This document shows, piece after piece, positions 1 through 9,961 of a stretch of 43,939 nt of DNA; position 1 is the first letter of the stretch; each line of letters opens with the position of its first letter. This DNA is from Pelagibius sp. (GTDB lineage: Bacteria; Pseudomonadota; Alphaproteobacteria; Kiloniellales; Kiloniellaceae), in NCBI RefSeq assembly GCF_028289705.1, contig NZ_JANQOI010000185.1, forward strand, positions 1-43,939, read 5' to 3'. A model generated the notes under the pieces. That model was not told where the DNA came from. It did no database searches and worked only from the letters and a program-made list of their open reading frames with translations. Both the position numbers and the translations under genes were made by a program.

Positions 1-103
1 CGTCGCTCCTCGTCGAATATGCTTTGGCATGTCCTTCCTCGTCGCTCCTAACCGCGGGCCAAATCCGCTCGGACCACAACGGCGAAATGGATGTCAACAG
101 GCC

Positions 104-1057
104 CTAGATCAGGCTCTCGCGGCCGATGAAGCGGTGGCGGATGCGCTCGCAGATCAGGTCGATCGACGCCACGGTCACCAGGATGATGAGAAAGAGCGCG
201 GAGATGTCGGTGTAGTACTGGAAGGAGATGGCGGTGCGGATCTCCTGTCCCAGGCCGCCGGCGCCGACGAAGCCGATGATGGAGGAGGAGCGCACGTTGA
301 TCTCGAAGCGCAGCAGGGTGTAGCTCACGTGGTTGGGCAGCACCTGCGGCACCACCGCAAAGCGGACCATCTGCACCCAGGAGCCGCCGGCCGCGCGCAG
401 GCCCTCCAGGGGCTTCATGTCGATGTTCTCGTTGACCTCGGAATAGAGCTTACCCAGCGCGCCCATGGTGTGGACGGCGATGGCCAGCACCCCGGCCATG
501 GGCCCGATGCCGAAACAGAAGACGAAGATCAGTGCGTAGACCAGCTCCGGCACCGTGCGCGCGATCTCCAGGAGGCGCCGGCAGACGAAGAGGACGGGCC
601 GGTTGTTCATCAGGTTGCGCGAGGCCGGAAAGCTCAGCAGGAAGGCGCCGATGACGCCGAAGACCGTCGCCAGAAAGGCGATCAGCATGGTCTCGACCAG
701 AAGCTTCAGCCACAGCTTGTAGGGCAGGAACCATTCGGCGAAGTCGGCGCCCAGGGTCTCCCACCGCAACACCGGCAGGATCTTTACGATGAACTCATGC
801 AGCCGCGGCAGGCCGTTCCAGATCTTCACCGGATCGACCTCGCCGATGACCATGGCCACCGCCAGGCAGGCGGTGAAGATCAGCAGGAAGAGGGCATCGA
901 GGCGCCGCTTGCGCCGCCGTGCCGCCGCATAGGCGTCGTGGAAGCGGGCCACCGCATCGCTGGTGGCGGCGCCGGCGCCCGGAGAGAGGACGAGATCGGC
1001 CAAGGTCTTACCGTCCGCGTGTTGCTGGGGCTGGAAGCAAAGAGGGACCGCCGGCAC
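104..1057 (-). CDS. phnE: Phosphonate ABC transporter permease PhnE
   Basis: Inner-membrane permease of the PhnCDE importer for phosphonates or related phosphorus compounds. The 317-residue product has a basic cytoplasmic lead (RRRKRRLD), several hydrophobic membrane segments, and the binding-protein-dependent permease (EAA) loop around EGLRAAGGSWVQM, followed by the PhnE-typical GFVGAGGLGQEI. The start is a GTG with a weak ribosome site; no better start is visible after phnD ends 34 bases upstream. It is the last gene of phnC-phnD-phnE. No C-P lyase gene follows inside the window, so whatever processes the imported substrate is off the left edge or elsewhere. Confidence 0.93.
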   Translation of the reverse strand: MPAVPLCFQPQQHADGKTLADLVLSPGAGAATSDAVARFHDAYAAARRRKRRLDALFLLIFTACLAVAMVIGEVDPVKIWNGLPRLHEFIVKILPVLRWETLGADFAEWFLPYKLWLKLLVETMLIAFLATVFGVIGAFLLSFPASRNLMNNRPVLFVCRRLLEIARTVPELVYALIFVFCFGIGPMAGVLAIAVHTMGALGKLYSEVNENIDMKPLEGLRAAGGSWVQMVRFAVVPQVLPNHVSYTLLRFEINVRSSSIIGFVGAGGLGQEIRTAISFQYYTDISALFLIILVTVASIDLICERIRHRFIGRESLI

Positions 1058-1091
1058 CCCGAAGAGCGCCGGCGGCCAGGCCGCAAATCAT

Positions 1092-2021
1092 TCAGCTACC
1101 GCGGTTGCGGCGGATCTTGCGGATCTCCTCACGCATCTCGACGATCCACTGGTAGCGGTCGTGGTTGACGCGGATCCAGCCGATCTGCTTCGGGTTGGCG
1201 GTCATCGCGGCGAAGGCTTCCGGGTCCTTCTCGGGAATCTCCATCAGCAGGGTGGCGATGTCTTCCTTCATGGTCTCCGGCAGGTTCTTGCGCGCGGTGA
1301 AGGGGCCGGAGGTGATTTCCGGCGACTTCCAGATCGGGCAGATGACGCCGGCTTCGAGCATGCCCTTCTTGACCATGCGCTGGGGAATCCCGGATTCCTC
1401 GTTGGTCATGTAGGTGGCGGCGGCGTCGAACTGGCCATTGCTGACGCCCAGCACCCCGGTTTCGTGGGCGCCGGAGAAGGGCGTGGCGCCGAAGTAGGTC
1501 TCCGGATCGTAGCCCTGCTTCAGCAGGTTGTAGTAGGGCACGGCATAGCCGGAGGTGGAGTCCGGATCGGCGAAGGCCAGGGTCTTGCCCTTCAGGTCTT
1601 CGATCTTCTCATAGCCGCTGTCGCAGCGCACGGTGACGATGGAGTAGTAACCGGTGCTGCCGTCGGCCTGTTTGCGGGAAACCAGAGGGTCGACCCCGCC
1701 GTTGGTCTCCGTGTAGGCGGCGGCATAGGAGGAGGAGCCGAAGAAGGCGAACTCGATCTGGTCGGCGGCGATGGCCTGGATCACACCGTCATAGGAGGAG
1801 GCGGTGTAGATCTTGACCGGCAGACCGGTCTCTTCTTCCAGATACTTCTTGAACTTTGTGTAGCGCTGGATGCGGTCTTTCTCGTTTTCGCCGGAGAGGA
1901 TGCCGAAGCGCAGCTCCTTGAAGTCCGACTTCCAATCGCCGGCCAGGGCGGTTTGGCCGGACAGGCCGGCGGCCAGGGTCACGGCAAGGGCGGCGGTGCC
2001 CAGAAAGGTCCTACGAAGCAT
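1092..2021 (-). CDS. phnD: Phosphonate ABC transporter substrate-binding protein PhnD
   Basis: Periplasmic binding protein that delivers phosphonate-type ligands to PhnE. The product is 309 residues with a twin-arginine-like/Sec leader (MLRRTFLGTAALAVTLAAG) and a cleavage region near TALAGDW. The body carries family features: LRFGILSGEN at the mature start, the EEETGLPVKIYTASSYDGVI segment, GSSSYAAAY in the ligand pocket region, and DPDSTSGYAVPYY. An AAGGAG ribosome site precedes the ATG. It sits between phnC and phnE on one strand. Family is secure; the exact ligand (phosphonate, phosphite, methylphosphonate) cannot be read from sequence. Confidence 0.94.
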   Translation of the reverse strand: MLRRTFLGTAALAVTLAAGLSGQTALAGDWKSDFKELRFGILSGENEKDRIQRYTKFKKYLEEETGLPVKIYTASSYDGVIQAIAADQIEFAFFGSSSYAAAYTETNGGVDPLVSRKQADGSTGYYSIVTVRCDSGYEKIEDLKGKTLAFADPDSTSGYAVPYYNLLKQGYDPETYFGATPFSGAHETGVLGVSNGQFDAAATYMTNEESGIPQRMVKKGMLEAGVICPIWKSPEITSGPFTARKNLPETMKEDIATLLMEIPEKDPEAFAAMTANPKQIGWIRVNHDRYQWIVEMREEIRKIRRNRGS

Positions 2022-2135
2022 GGATCAGTTCTCCTTCGACTGGTGAATGGGATGCCAGACACTGCGGCGTTCCGGCCGGCAGCGATTGGATGGGACGGGA
2101 TGCATGGGGTGCTGCCGCGGGCGGTGGCGGCGGCG

Positions 2136-3023
2136 TCAGGCCGAGAGCACGACCCGGTCGGGTCGGGGCTCCTGTCCAGCCCGCGGCCCGATCTCTGTGC
2201 CGTTAAGCTGTCCGCTGACCGGTCTGTCCTCCGCCGCGAAGCCGGGAAGGGCTGTCGAGGTGACGCTCTCGGAGATCGCGTCCTCTTCGCCGGCGGCGCC
2301 ATAGATGGCGTGGACGGCGGCCTGGGTCAGGGCCTGCGGCGCGCCGTCGAAGACCACGGCGCCCTGGGACATGCCGACGATGCGGTCACAGTAGCTGCGC
2401 GCCTTGTCCAGGGTGTGGAGATTGCAGATGACGGTGATGCCGTCTTCGCGGTTGATGGTCCTGAGCGCCTCCATCACGCGGGTGGCGTTGCGCGGATCGA
2501 GGGAGGCGATGGGCTCGTCGGCCAGGATCAGCTTGGGCTCCTGCAGCATGGCGCGGGCGATGGCGACCCGCTGCTGCTGGCCGCCGGAGAGCGTATCGGC
2601 GCGCTGCAGCGCTTGGTCTGCCAAGTCGAGCCGGTCCAGCGCGGCGATGGCCAGCGCCCGTTCGGCCGCGGTGAAGTGCTTGGCGAGGGACGAGAAGGTG
2701 CCGTGGCGGTTGATGCGTCCGATCAGCACGTTGGTCAGCACGTCCAGCCGGTTCACGAGATTGAACTGCTGAAAGATCATGGCGCAGTCGGCCCGCCAGG
2801 CGAGCAGTTCGCGGCCCTTCAAGGTGGTGACCTCCGCGCCGGCGAAACGCACGGCCCCGGCGGTCGGTTCGAGAAGCCTGTTGAGCAACCGCAGGAGCGT
2901 CGACTTGCCGGCCCCGGAGCGGCCGATGATGCCGATCATCTGACCTTCGGGAATCTGCAAGGAGACGTCGTCGACCGCGGTGGTCCGGCCGAAGCTCTTC
3001 GAAAGTTGACGGATTTCCAGCAT
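2136..3023 (-). CDS. phnC: Phosphonate ABC transporter ATP-binding protein PhnC
   Basis: ATPase of the phosphonate importer, acting at the cytoplasmic face of the membrane. Walker [13 protein letters not shown]-loop MIFQQFNLV, signature LSGGQQQR, Walker B LILADEP and H-loop NLHTLD are all present. I chose the ATG at 3023 because GAAGGGGAAG lies just upstream and the protein then begins [12 protein letters not shown] as expected; a longer open frame reaches 3131 but adds unrelated residues. The C-terminus has about 45 extra residues after the usual end, of low complexity. It is the first gene of the operon, immediately downstream of a palindromic operator candidate at 3136-3147. Confidence 0.93.
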   Translation of the reverse strand: MLEIRQLSKSFGRTTAVDDVSLQIPEGQMIGIIGRSGAGKSTLLRLLNRLLEPTAGAVRFAGAEVTTLKGRELLAWRADCAMIFQQFNLVNRLDVLTNVLIGRINRHGTFSSLAKHFTAAERALAIAALDRLDLADQALQRADTLSGGQQQRVAIARAMLQEPKLILADEPIASLDPRNATRVMEALRTINREDGITVICNLHTLDKARSYCDRIVGMSQGAVVFDGAPQALTQAAVHAIYGAAGEEDAISESVTSTALPGFAAEDRPVSGQLNGTEIGPRAGQEPRPDRVVLSA

Positions 3024-3135
3024 CTGCTTCCCCTTCATCGTGGGCCTGGTCCCGCTGGCCGCCCGCCGCCCAGGCAATGGGGTCCGGCGCCCGCTTGAGC
3101 CTTCGGGTTTACGACAGCTCCGCCCTAACATCCGG

Positions 3136-3147
3136 TTGTCTAGACAA
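3136..3147. promoter_or_regulatory. Candidate PhnF/HutC-type GntR operator upstream of phnC
   Basis: TTGTCTAGACAA is a perfect 12-base palindrome, about 110 bases before the phnC start. Its core GTCTAGAC fits the GT-N-TA-N-AC consensus known for HutC-subfamily GntR regulators, which includes PhnF, the usual phosphonate-operon repressor. A second, imperfect GTTGT-CCA-ACAAA inverted repeat lies just beyond it (about 3163-3176). No phnF gene is in the window. Confidence 0.5.
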
Positions 3148-3905
3148 ATTCTCCCGGTTCCAGGTTGTCCAACAAACGGCCCTTGTTTTGAAAGATCTCA
3201 GCGGCGCTTTCGGCGCCCTGCCACAGCTCCTTGTGCAGGCGGTGCGGTTTTCTCCGCCGGCCGCCTTATCGCGCAAAGAGGTTCTCTTTGTTCAACGCGC
3301 AGGACTCTATCAATTGGGCGATGACACAAATGTGACGCTGCGATCATGCTTCTGGGTCATTCCTGTAGCGCCCCACGCGGGTCTTTCTGTCCCTTGGGCG
3401 TGGCGCAGCCTTCGAGCACCAGTGTTTCCCCAAGCCAGACGAAGCGTACCAAGGCGTTGGTCGCGACCTCGTAGGTCGGCATGATCCGCACTTCGACGTG
3501 TAGCATCAGCGACATGAAGATCAGCTTGCTGAGGCCGGTCCAGATCCGCTCCGGCGAGAAGTCGTAGACCGTTGGATCGAGGCTTCGATGGACCCAGAAT
3601 GCGCACAGCGCCTCTGTGAGCCTGACCACTGGTGAGTGGCCATGCTCGTGACATGGAAATTACGGCTTGGATCGAAGGCCGCAAGGATCAAGACCCTACA
3701 AAAACCAGAGTTCTCGCACTGGCTCAGCTACGGAAAAGACAGGCACTCCGGTGTACGCAGGGGTTGCTTCACGGGAGCACGGCTCGGAGAAGTCTGTGGC
3801 GCAAGTGCAAGCTGGTCCCTTAATTTGGTGAATGCGATAATCGAGCATTTCAGATGGCTGAAACGCGCATGGCGCGCATACTAGTGATCTGATATCATTT
3901 ATTGA
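3148..3905. other. Poorly coding stretch between phn operon and repeat protein
   Basis: This 758-base stretch carries the presumed phnC promoter at its left end and one weak open frame (3357-3629, listed separately). Several short frames on both strands overlap one another with no ribosome sites or recognisable domains. From about 3650 onward base composition is visibly less GC-rich than the phn genes, suggesting an acquired or decayed segment. Confidence 0.5.
3357..3629 (-). CDS. Hypothetical protein, 90 residues, doubtful
   Basis: Open frame starting with GTG and no convincing ribosome site. The translation looks partly protein-like (VYDFSPERIWTGLSKLIFMSLMLHVEV, then PTYEVATNALVRFVWLGETLVLEG) with a hydrophobic centre, but I recognise no family. 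A shorter start at the internal Met of MSLMLHVEV is possible. It could be a gene remnant in the less conserved stretch between phnC and the repeat protein. Confidence 0.25.
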   Translation of the reverse strand: MVRLTEALCAFWVHRSLDPTVYDFSPERIWTGLSKLIFMSLMLHVEVRIMPTYEVATNALVRFVWLGETLVLEGCATPKGQKDPRGALQE

Positions 3906-5258
3906 TTGCTATTTGCGAGGGCTCTCAGAGGTATCGTGCGACCAGTGATCACCGCCGAACCAATCGGGATTCCAGTGAGATGGTTTAAGAGAGCTTTCGC
4001 CGTGCAAGAGCGTAAAGAACTTGAACCCGGCGCCCTGTTGGAGCGAGCAGTTACCTTAGCACGCCAGATCGACAACCCGTTTGAACGTGCTGTCGCCCTG
4101 GCCGATGTATCACGCTACCAGGCGGAAATGGGTGATAGGTCAGGCGCGATGAGCACGGTTCAAAATGCGCTTGCGGGTGTGGGTGGGATACGGTCAGACG
4201 CTTGGCGTGAGAGGGCGTTGGATTTTATTGCCCGTTCCCAGACTGAGATGGATGATCAAGGGGGAGCGTACGCCACCGCATGCAAAATTCAAAACGCATC
4301 GCTACGCGCCGCCGCGTTCGTCAACGTTGCCGAGGCTCAAGCAACAGCCGGTGACGTGGTCGGAGCGCTCGCAACAGCACACAATATTGACGATGCATCG
4401 TTGCGCGCCGCCGCGCTCGTTTTTATCGCCGAATCGCAAGCAAACGCCGGTGACGTGGCCAGCGCTCTCGCAACGGCGCATGGTATTGCCGACGCATTCT
4501 GGGGCGCTGCGGCGCTCGCTAAGATAGCTTCTGCTCAAGCTGGCTTGGGAGATTGGGAAGGTGCAATATCGACTGCGCGTAAAGCTCTTGCCACCGAGCG
4601 TCGAATAGCTCACGCATCCAGGCCAATCGCGGGTCCATCCTGGCGAATCTCTAGTGCGCCCTGGTGCCGAATTGCTGACTCGCCCTGGTCTTGGCAGGCT
4701 TACTTGATCACGGGAATCGTCGAGGCGCTGGCAAAAGCAGGTGACGTGGATGGAGCGCTCGCAACCGCACGCGACATCGACAATGCATGGTCGCGTGCCA
4801 CTGGGCTCGCTACCGTGGCCGCAACCCAAGCCGAAGTGGGCGATCGGCAAGGTGTAGTGTCAACGATGCGCGAAGCGTTCATCGCGATAAACGAGGTCGA
4901 AGATGCGGCGATGTGCGCCGGAGTGGTCTGTGTACTGGCAGAGATCCAGTTGAAAGTGGGAGACCTAGCAAAGGCATCGGAAACCGCAGAAACGATTCAG
5001 AGCCAAGCCCTGAAGGCGACGGCGTTGGCCGAAATCGCCCGCGCCAGGGCGCAGGCGGGCGACCGGCAAGGCGCGGCCGACACATTCCGAGATGCGCTCG
5101 CCCACGCACCCGAGGATCAGCGAGGTGCAATCTTGGGCATCCAAGCAGAAACAGGCGACGTGGCAACGGCGCTGAAAAGTGTAGAGGCGATCAAGAGTCA
5201 CGCCCTGCGGGCGATGGCCTTGGCCGAGATTGCCGCACGGCTTGCCGCAACACGTTGA
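3906..5258 (+). CDS. Helical-repeat (TPR-like) protein of unknown function
   Basis: A 450-residue protein built almost wholly of tandem helical repeats of about 33 residues, with the pattern GD-x(3)-ALATA-x(2)-I-x-D-x(4)-RA-x-AL-x(2)-IA-x(2)-QA-x-AG. Repeats are clearest at residues about 115-220 and 270-450, interrupted near residues 225-265 by a Trp/Pro-rich insert (PSWRI, APWCRI, SPWSW). Such solenoids usually bind other proteins; nothing catalytic is seen. There is no signal peptide or membrane segment. The first possible start is TTG at 3906; GTG starts at 3936 and 4002 are equally plausible, the latter giving MQERKELEPGALLERA. Near-identical repeats at DNA level suggest recent expansion. 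Function unknown; no obvious partner nearby. Confidence 0.7.
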   Translation: MLFARALRGIVRPVITAEPIGIPVRWFKRAFAVQERKELEPGALLERAVTLARQIDNPFERAVALADVSRYQAEMGDRSGAMSTVQNALAGVGGIRSDAWRERALDFIARSQTEMDDQGGAYATACKIQNASLRAAAFVNVAEAQATAGDVVGALATAHNIDDASLRAAALVFIAESQANAGDVASALATAHGIADAFWGAAALAKIASAQAGLGDWEGAISTARKALATERRIAHASRPIAGPSWRISSAPWCRIADSPWSWQAYLITGIVEALAKAGDVDGALATARDIDNAWSRATGLATVAATQAEVGDRQGVVSTMREAFIAINEVEDAAMCAGVVCVLAEIQLKVGDLAKASETAETIQSQALKATALAEIARARAQAGDRQGAADTFRDALAHAPEDQRGAILGIQAETGDVATALKSVEAIKSHALRAMALAEIAARLAATR

Positions 5259-5327
5259 GTCCCATCTTGCCTCTATCGGAGAGTAGCGCAAACCGTGGGC
5301 TCTCACTATCCATGAACGACTAACGGG

Positions 5328-6050
5328 CTAAGCCTTCGCGGTGGAGAAGAGATAGCCGGCGCCGCGCACTGTCTTGATCACCTGCGGCTTTGCCGGGTCG
5401 CTTTCGATCTTGCGGCGAATGCGCGCGATGCGAATATCGATGGATCGGTCGAAGGGCTCCCAGTCGCGGTTGTGGGCAAGGTTCAGAAGTTGATCGCGGG
5501 TCAGCACGCGGTTGGGATGGTCGGCAAAGGCCTTCAGGAGATCGAATTCCATGGAGGTCAGCGGCACCTCGGTGCCGGAGGCCTCGAAGAGTTTGTGAGA
5601 TTCCAGGTTCAGGGTGTATTCGCCGAAGCGAACCGTGCGCACCGCCGTGCCGCCGTCGCCGGCGGTCTCCTCCTCCGCCTGGGAGGCGCGGCGCAGAACC
5701 GCCTTGATGCGCGCCAGAAGCTCACGCAGGTCGACCGGCTTGGCCAGGTAGTCGTCGGCGCCCATTTCCAGGCCGACGATGCGATCCACCACTTCGCCCG
5801 CGGCGGTCAGCATGATGATCCCGACATGGGTGTTTTCGCGCAGGAAGCGGGCAAGGGTTAGGCCGTCTTCGCCGGGCATGCGGATGTCCAGCAGAACGAG
5901 ATCGACGTCCTTGTCGTCGATCACCTCGCGCAGACCGTCGCCACCATCGACGGTGGTGACCTCGAAGTCATGGAGTTCCAGGTATTCCCCGATGGTCTCG
6001 CGAATGCCCGGCTCGTCATCGACGACGACAATGTGCTTCTGCCCCTGCAT
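5328..6050 (-). CDS. OmpR/PhoB-family two-component response regulator
   Basis: DNA-binding response regulator of 240 residues. The receiver (residues 5-118) has the acidic pair D11-D12, phospho-acceptor D55 in LVLLDIRMPG, and K104 in LAKPVD. The C-terminal winged helix (about 135-235) has the typical PLTSMEFDLL, RVLTRDQLL, DRSIDIRIARIRRKIE and VRGAGYLF blocks. I chose the ATG at 6050 because AGGAG lies eight bases upstream; a start at 6089 would add 13 residues without a ribosome site. It lies 66 bases downstream of the hybrid sensor kinase on the same strand, so the two are probably a pair, with phosphate passing from the kinase's own receiver or directly. Target genes unknown. Confidence 0.93.
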   Translation of the reverse strand: MQGQKHIVVVDDEPGIRETIGEYLELHDFEVTTVDGGDGLREVIDDKDVDLVLLDIRMPGEDGLTLARFLRENTHVGIIMLTAAGEVVDRIVGLEMGADDYLAKPVDLRELLARIKAVLRRASQAEEETAGDGGTAVRTVRFGEYTLNLESHKLFEASGTEVPLTSMEFDLLKAFADHPNRVLTRDQLLNLAHNRDWEPFDRSIDIRIARIRRKIESDPAKPQVIKTVRGAGYLFSTAKA

Positions 6051-6116
6051 CTCAAAGGCTCCTGAACTCGCTGTCAGCATAAGGTTCATTTGTGCAATCC
6101 CGCCGCTCCTCGTTTT

Positions 6117-9100
6117 TCATCGGTTTTCGGTTGCGGCGGTTTGGTCATCAAGGGGACGGTCGTCCTGCCGTCCGAGAATCTGGTCGACGAGCTCGCGCAC
6201 CTCCTCCAGGCTGAAGGGCTTCTCCATGTAGGGGCGGTGCACCCTCTGCAGGAAGACCCGGGCCGAGGGGCTCAGCGTGTCGCCGGAAACGAAGGCGGTG
6301 CGACTCAGCAATTGCGGATCGCGCCGCTCCAGGGCGGCATAGAGGCTGGGGCCGTCGAGCCGCGGCATGCGGACGTCACTGAGGATCATGTCAAAGCTCT
6401 GGCGGTCGAGCAGGGCCAGTGCCTTCTCCCCGGAGTCGGCGGTTTCCACTTCATGGCCTTCCGCTTCCAGGATATCGGCCAGCATCTGGGCCACGTCGGG
6501 CTCGTCATCGATGATCAGCACCTTCGCGCTGGTGCCGGACCCGGCCGGCGTCGGCTTCGCGCTCGGGCCAGGCTTTCCTGCAGGTTCGCCGCTGGCCGGG
6601 AGGCTGACGGTGAAGACCGCGCCCTTGCCGGGCTCGCCCCCGACGCTGATGCGGCCATCGTGAGCCTCGACGATCCGGTGGGTCACCGCCAGGCCGACGC
6701 CGGTGCCCTCGCCGATGTCCTTGGTGGTGAAGAAGGGATCGAAAATGCGGCTGCGGGTCTCCTCGGGAATACCGGGGCCGGAGTCGGCGATTTCCAGGAG
6801 GATCTCCTCGCGGTGCGCATCGTAGCGGATGGCGATGGCCAGCCGGCGCTCGCCCTGAACCTCCATCATGGCCTGCTGGGCGTTGACGATGAGGTTGGTG
6901 ACCACCTGGTTCAACTGGTCGGGGTCGGCATGAATCGACGGCACCGCCGGATCGAAGTCCACCGCCACCTCGATGTTGGCGGTGCGCAGTGAATAGCCGG
7001 TGACATCCAGGGTCGCCTGGACGATTTCCTTGAGGTCCACGGCCCGGCGTTCGGGCGGGCGCTGGCGGGCCATGGCAAGGAACGACTTTACGATCCGCGA
7101 GCAGCGGTCGGCGGCGTTGCCGATCTTGGTCGCCCGCTCGACAATCCGCGGATCGCCGGCCGTCTCCTTCATCAACTGCGCATGGCCGACCACGACGGAA
7201 AGCGGATTGTTGAGCTCGTGAGCGACGCCGGCCAGAAGGGAACCGAGCGCACTCAGTTTTTCGCTCTGGTAGAGCGCTTCGCGCTGGCGTGCCATCTCGG
7301 CTTCCACGGCGCGCCGCTCGGTGAGGTCGTAGGCGCTGGCGACGACCATCTCCTCACCCTGATACTCGATCAGGCTGGAGGTGATGGAGACCCAGATGTG
7401 GTTGCCGTCGGCCTTGCGAAACTGAACCTCGAAGCCCTCCAGAGTGCCCCGCTCGCGCAGCAGCTTCAGATAGCGCTGGCGGTCGCGCGGATCGACATAG
7501 ACATCGCGCACGTAGGAGGGCTCGCCGGACTGCTGAAGCTGTCCGAAAAGCACCCGGGAGGCGGGGCTCTCATAGATGATCAGGCCGTCGCTGGCCCGGG
7601 TCATGGCAACCGGCACCGGCGAGGCCTCGAGGATGCTGCGGACCAGGTTCTCGCTTTCCCTGAGGGCGCGTTCCATCTCCTTGCGGGCGGTGATGTCGGT
7701 GCGGGTGACCACGATCCCGCCCTGGCGTGTGGGCTGGTTGGCGAACTGGAACCAGCGCCCATCGGACTGCTGGAACTCCATGTCGGTGCCGAACTGCATG
7801 CGCAGGCGCTTGCGTTCCTCCAGCCATTCGTCGACCCGACCCTCCGCGCCGACGTACTGGCCGCGCTCGGCGCCGGCGCGGATGAAGTCGATCCAACGCA
7901 CGCCCGGCTTCAGGATATCGGTGCTCAGCTTGTTGAAGTCGCGGTAGCGCTGGTTGCAGGTCACCAGGAGGTCGTCGGCATCGTAGAGCGCGAAGCCCAC
8001 CGGCAGCGACTCCACCGCGTCCTGAAGGGTTTCCTGGGCCTGGCGGATCTGGGCCTCCTTCTCGCGCTGCTCGGTCAGATCGACGACACCGCCGATGGCG
8101 ATGGTCTTGCCGTCGATCTTGCCGAGACGCGAGAAGACGGCGCCCCAGAAGACCGAACCGTCGGCCCGCCGCAGCAGCGTTTCGCGACCGTCGAGACGGC
8201 CTCGTTCCATGAGCTCCGCGGTGCAGCGCACTCGGTCCTCGGGATCGGCGTAGGAGCGTTCCGACTTGTAGAGCTCGGTGACGGGCCAGTCGTAGCCCAG
8301 CAGCGCCGCCGCCTCCGGGCTGTGGTAGAGCACGATGCCGGTCTCGACGTCGGTGAGCCAGAGCGGGAAGGGATTGTTTTCAACCAGCTCGCGGAACTGC
8401 TGCTCGCTTTTGCGCAGCGAGATCTCCGCTTCTTTCAGCTTGGTGATGTCGGTGCGCACATAAACCCGTCCGCCGCCGAGGAGGGGGTGGGTCGTGGTTT
8501 GTTTCCAGCCGCCGCTCTTCAGCTCGAACTCGATGGGTTCGCTTTCGGACTCGTGGATCTGGCGGCGCCAGACTTCGGTAACTGTGGGCAACTGCCCCTC
8601 GGGGTGGCCGCCGAAAGATTTGAACAGGGGCATGGCACGGCAATAGGTCTCGTAGGCCGTGGTGCCGACCATGGTTTCCGGCGTTTCGTCATAGAGGTCT
8701 GAGTAGGCGGTGTTGCAGAGAACGAGTCTTTCTTCGGCATCGTAGATGGCAAAGCCGTTGGGCATGCTGTTGACGGCGTCCTGCATCAGCCGCCACAGAC
8801 GCTCGACCTCCGCTTCCGCGGAGACGCGCTCGCTGACATCGCGCAGTTCCGCGACCAGCGCCGGCTCGTCGCCGAAGTCGATGATCGAGACCAAGGCTTC
8901 GACCGGGAGTTCCCGGCCGTCACAGCTCCGCGCCATGAGGTTCAGCGGCGCAGCAACCGCCTGCGCGTTTTCCCCTTGCAGGAGGTCGTCCACGGTCGTC
9001 TGAAAGGCGTCCTGGCTTTCCTGCGTAAGGATCGCGGATTTTAGCAGCGTGGTGTCGGTCTCTGCCGTCTCGCCGAGGAACAGGGTGCGGGCGGCGTGGT

Positions 9101-9638
9101 TGGACTCCAGAATCCGCCCTGCGCGGTCGCACAGAAAGATCGGATGGAGGGCCTGGTCGATGATCGTCTTGCATTGGGCGACGATTTCGTCCCGGGCCAG
9201 CGCCGCTTTGCGTTCCTCCGTGATATCGAGGATACAGCCGCTGACCAGCAGCGTGCCGTCGGGCGCGGCGGGTCCGGCCGGCGACACCGACATCTCGTCG
9301 CGGAACCAAGCGTAGCGTTTCGCGCCGAAGGCGATGCGGTATTCGGCGGTGGCCGAACCGGTCCTTGCGGCCAGGGCCAGGGCTTGCTGGTAGCCGTCGC
9401 GGTCATCGGGGTGCAGCAGGGCGGCGACGGGGTCGTCACGGCCGCAAAGGTCGTCGGGGCGCCGGCCGATGCGCTGTTCGGCAGCGGTGCTGACGAAGTC
9501 GAGAACGAGTCGGGAGCTCAAGATCCGGCCGTGGTAGAGCACGATCGGCAGACGCGCCGCCACGAGGTCGAGCAAGTGCTGCTCGGCCCGGTCAGGCAGC
9601 TCCACAGAGCGGGGGCTTTCGGGCCTCGCCCGCGCCAT
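6117..9638 (-). CDS. Soluble multi-PAS hybrid sensor histidine kinase
   Basis: A 1173-residue cytosolic sensor kinase with no membrane segment. By eye there are six PAS-type domains (about 20-148, 150-272, 285-400, 410-525, 535-650, 662-775), most ending in the PAC signature DITE/DLTER. Then come HisKA with phospho-acceptor H807 in [11 protein letters not shown], the ATPase domain with DSGPGIPEE and [10 protein letters not shown], a Pro/Gly/Ser linker, and a C-terminal receiver (about 1038-1155) with D1044-D1045, D1088 in SDVRMP and K1140-P1141. ATG at 9638 follows AGGAGG at good spacing; the frame is open further upstream to 9842 but without support. It is the first gene of an operon with the OmpR-type regulator. 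The signal is unknown; PAS stacks often sense redox, oxygen or small ligands. Confidence 0.93.
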   Translation of the reverse strand: MARARPESPRSVELPDRAEQHLLDLVAARLPIVLYHGRILSSRLVLDFVSTAAEQRIGRRPDDLCGRDDPVAALLHPDDRDGYQQALALAARTGSATAEYRIAFGAKRYAWFRDEMSVSPAGPAAPDGTLLVSGCILDITEERKAALARDEIVAQCKTIIDQALHPIFLCDRAGRILESNHAARTLFLGETAETDTTLLKSAILTQESQDAFQTTVDDLLQGENAQAVAAPLNLMARSCDGRELPVEALVSIIDFGDEPALVAELRDVSERVSAEAEVERLWRLMQDAVNSMPNGFAIYDAEERLVLCNTAYSDLYDETPETMVGTTAYETYCRAMPLFKSFGGHPEGQLPTVTEVWRRQIHESESEPIEFELKSGGWKQTTTHPLLGGGRVYVRTDITKLKEAEISLRKSEQQFRELVENNPFPLWLTDVETGIVLYHSPEAAALLGYDWPVTELYKSERSYADPEDRVRCTAELMERGRLDGRETLLRRADGSVFWGAVFSRLGKIDGKTIAIGGVVDLTEQREKEAQIRQAQETLQDAVESLPVGFALYDADDLLVTCNQRYRDFNKLSTDILKPGVRWIDFIRAGAERGQYVGAEGRVDEWLEERKRLRMQFGTDMEFQQSDGRWFQFANQPTRQGGIVVTRTDITARKEMERALRESENLVRSILEASPVPVAMTRASDGLIIYESPASRVLFGQLQQSGEPSYVRDVYVDPRDRQRYLKLLRERGTLEGFEVQFRKADGNHIWVSITSSLIEYQGEEMVVASAYDLTERRAVEAEMARQREALYQSEKLSALGSLLAGVAHELNNPLSVVVGHAQLMKETAGDPRIVERATKIGNAADRCSRIVKSFLAMARQRPPERRAVDLKEIVQATLDVTGYSLRTANIEVAVDFDPAVPSIHADPDQLNQVVTNLIVNAQQAMMEVQGERRLAIAIRYDAHREEILLEIADSGPGIPEETRSRIFDPFFTTKDIGEGTGVGLAVTHRIVEAHDGRISVGGEPGKGAVFTVSLPASGEPAGKPGPSAKPTPAGSGTSAKVLIIDDEPDVAQMLADILEAEGHEVETADSGEKALALLDRQSFDMILSDVRMPRLDGPSLYAALERRDPQLLSRTAFVSGDTLSPSARVFLQRVHRPYMEKPFSLEEVRELVDQILGRQDDRPLDDQTAATENR

Positions 9639-9961
9639 CGCCTTGCCTCCTGTTGCGCCTTTTTGTTGCCTGTCCAGGGTGACAGGAGAAGCCGGTCCAT
9701 GACACTGCGTCAGACCGGCCGTGAGGCAGAGTAGCCGAGGGCTACACCATAGGAAAGAAGCGAAGGATCCGTGCGGACCCGGCGCAAAGGCCGCGCCATT
9801 GTCCGCTGTTGCCTGCCATGGTTGTTGTGAGGGACCTGCCACCGTCCTTGCCTACCCCGATGAATGTCTACCCCGTTGACTGGAGCCTTGCCGCGTTCGG
9901 CCCGGTCGTCAGGAAACCGGACCAATGCGCCACCCAACGCACCGGCCCGGCTCATCCCGAT
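9639..9961. other. Intergenic stretch between kinase and DUF1127 gene
   Basis: 323 bases holding the promoter region of the kinase operon. A short frame on the minus strand (9710-9955) has no recognisable domain and no good ribosome site, so I do not call it. No repeat, hairpin or RNA gene was seen. Confidence 0.4.

Noticed and set aside
1-49. CGTCGCTCCT repeated at 1-10 and 40-49
   Set aside because: Only two short copies at the window edge; cannot be judged without the sequence to the left.
29-1168. Long plus-strand open frame opposite phnE
   Set aside because: Composition artefact of GC-rich DNA: the product is Asp/Gly/Gln/His-rich without hydrophobic core, and phnE on the other strand is certain.
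963-3098. 711-residue plus-strand open frame opposite phnC and phnD
   Set aside because: Antisense to two well-defined genes; repetitive Gly/Asp/Val composition with no domain.
4165-4850. Alternative frames on both strands within the helical-repeat gene
   Set aside because: They mirror the DNA-level repeats; only the 3906-5258 frame gives a regular helical pattern.
9710-9955. 81-residue frame downstream of the DUF1127 gene
   Set aside because: No recognisable domain, no convincing ribosome site, Arg/Gly-rich composition.
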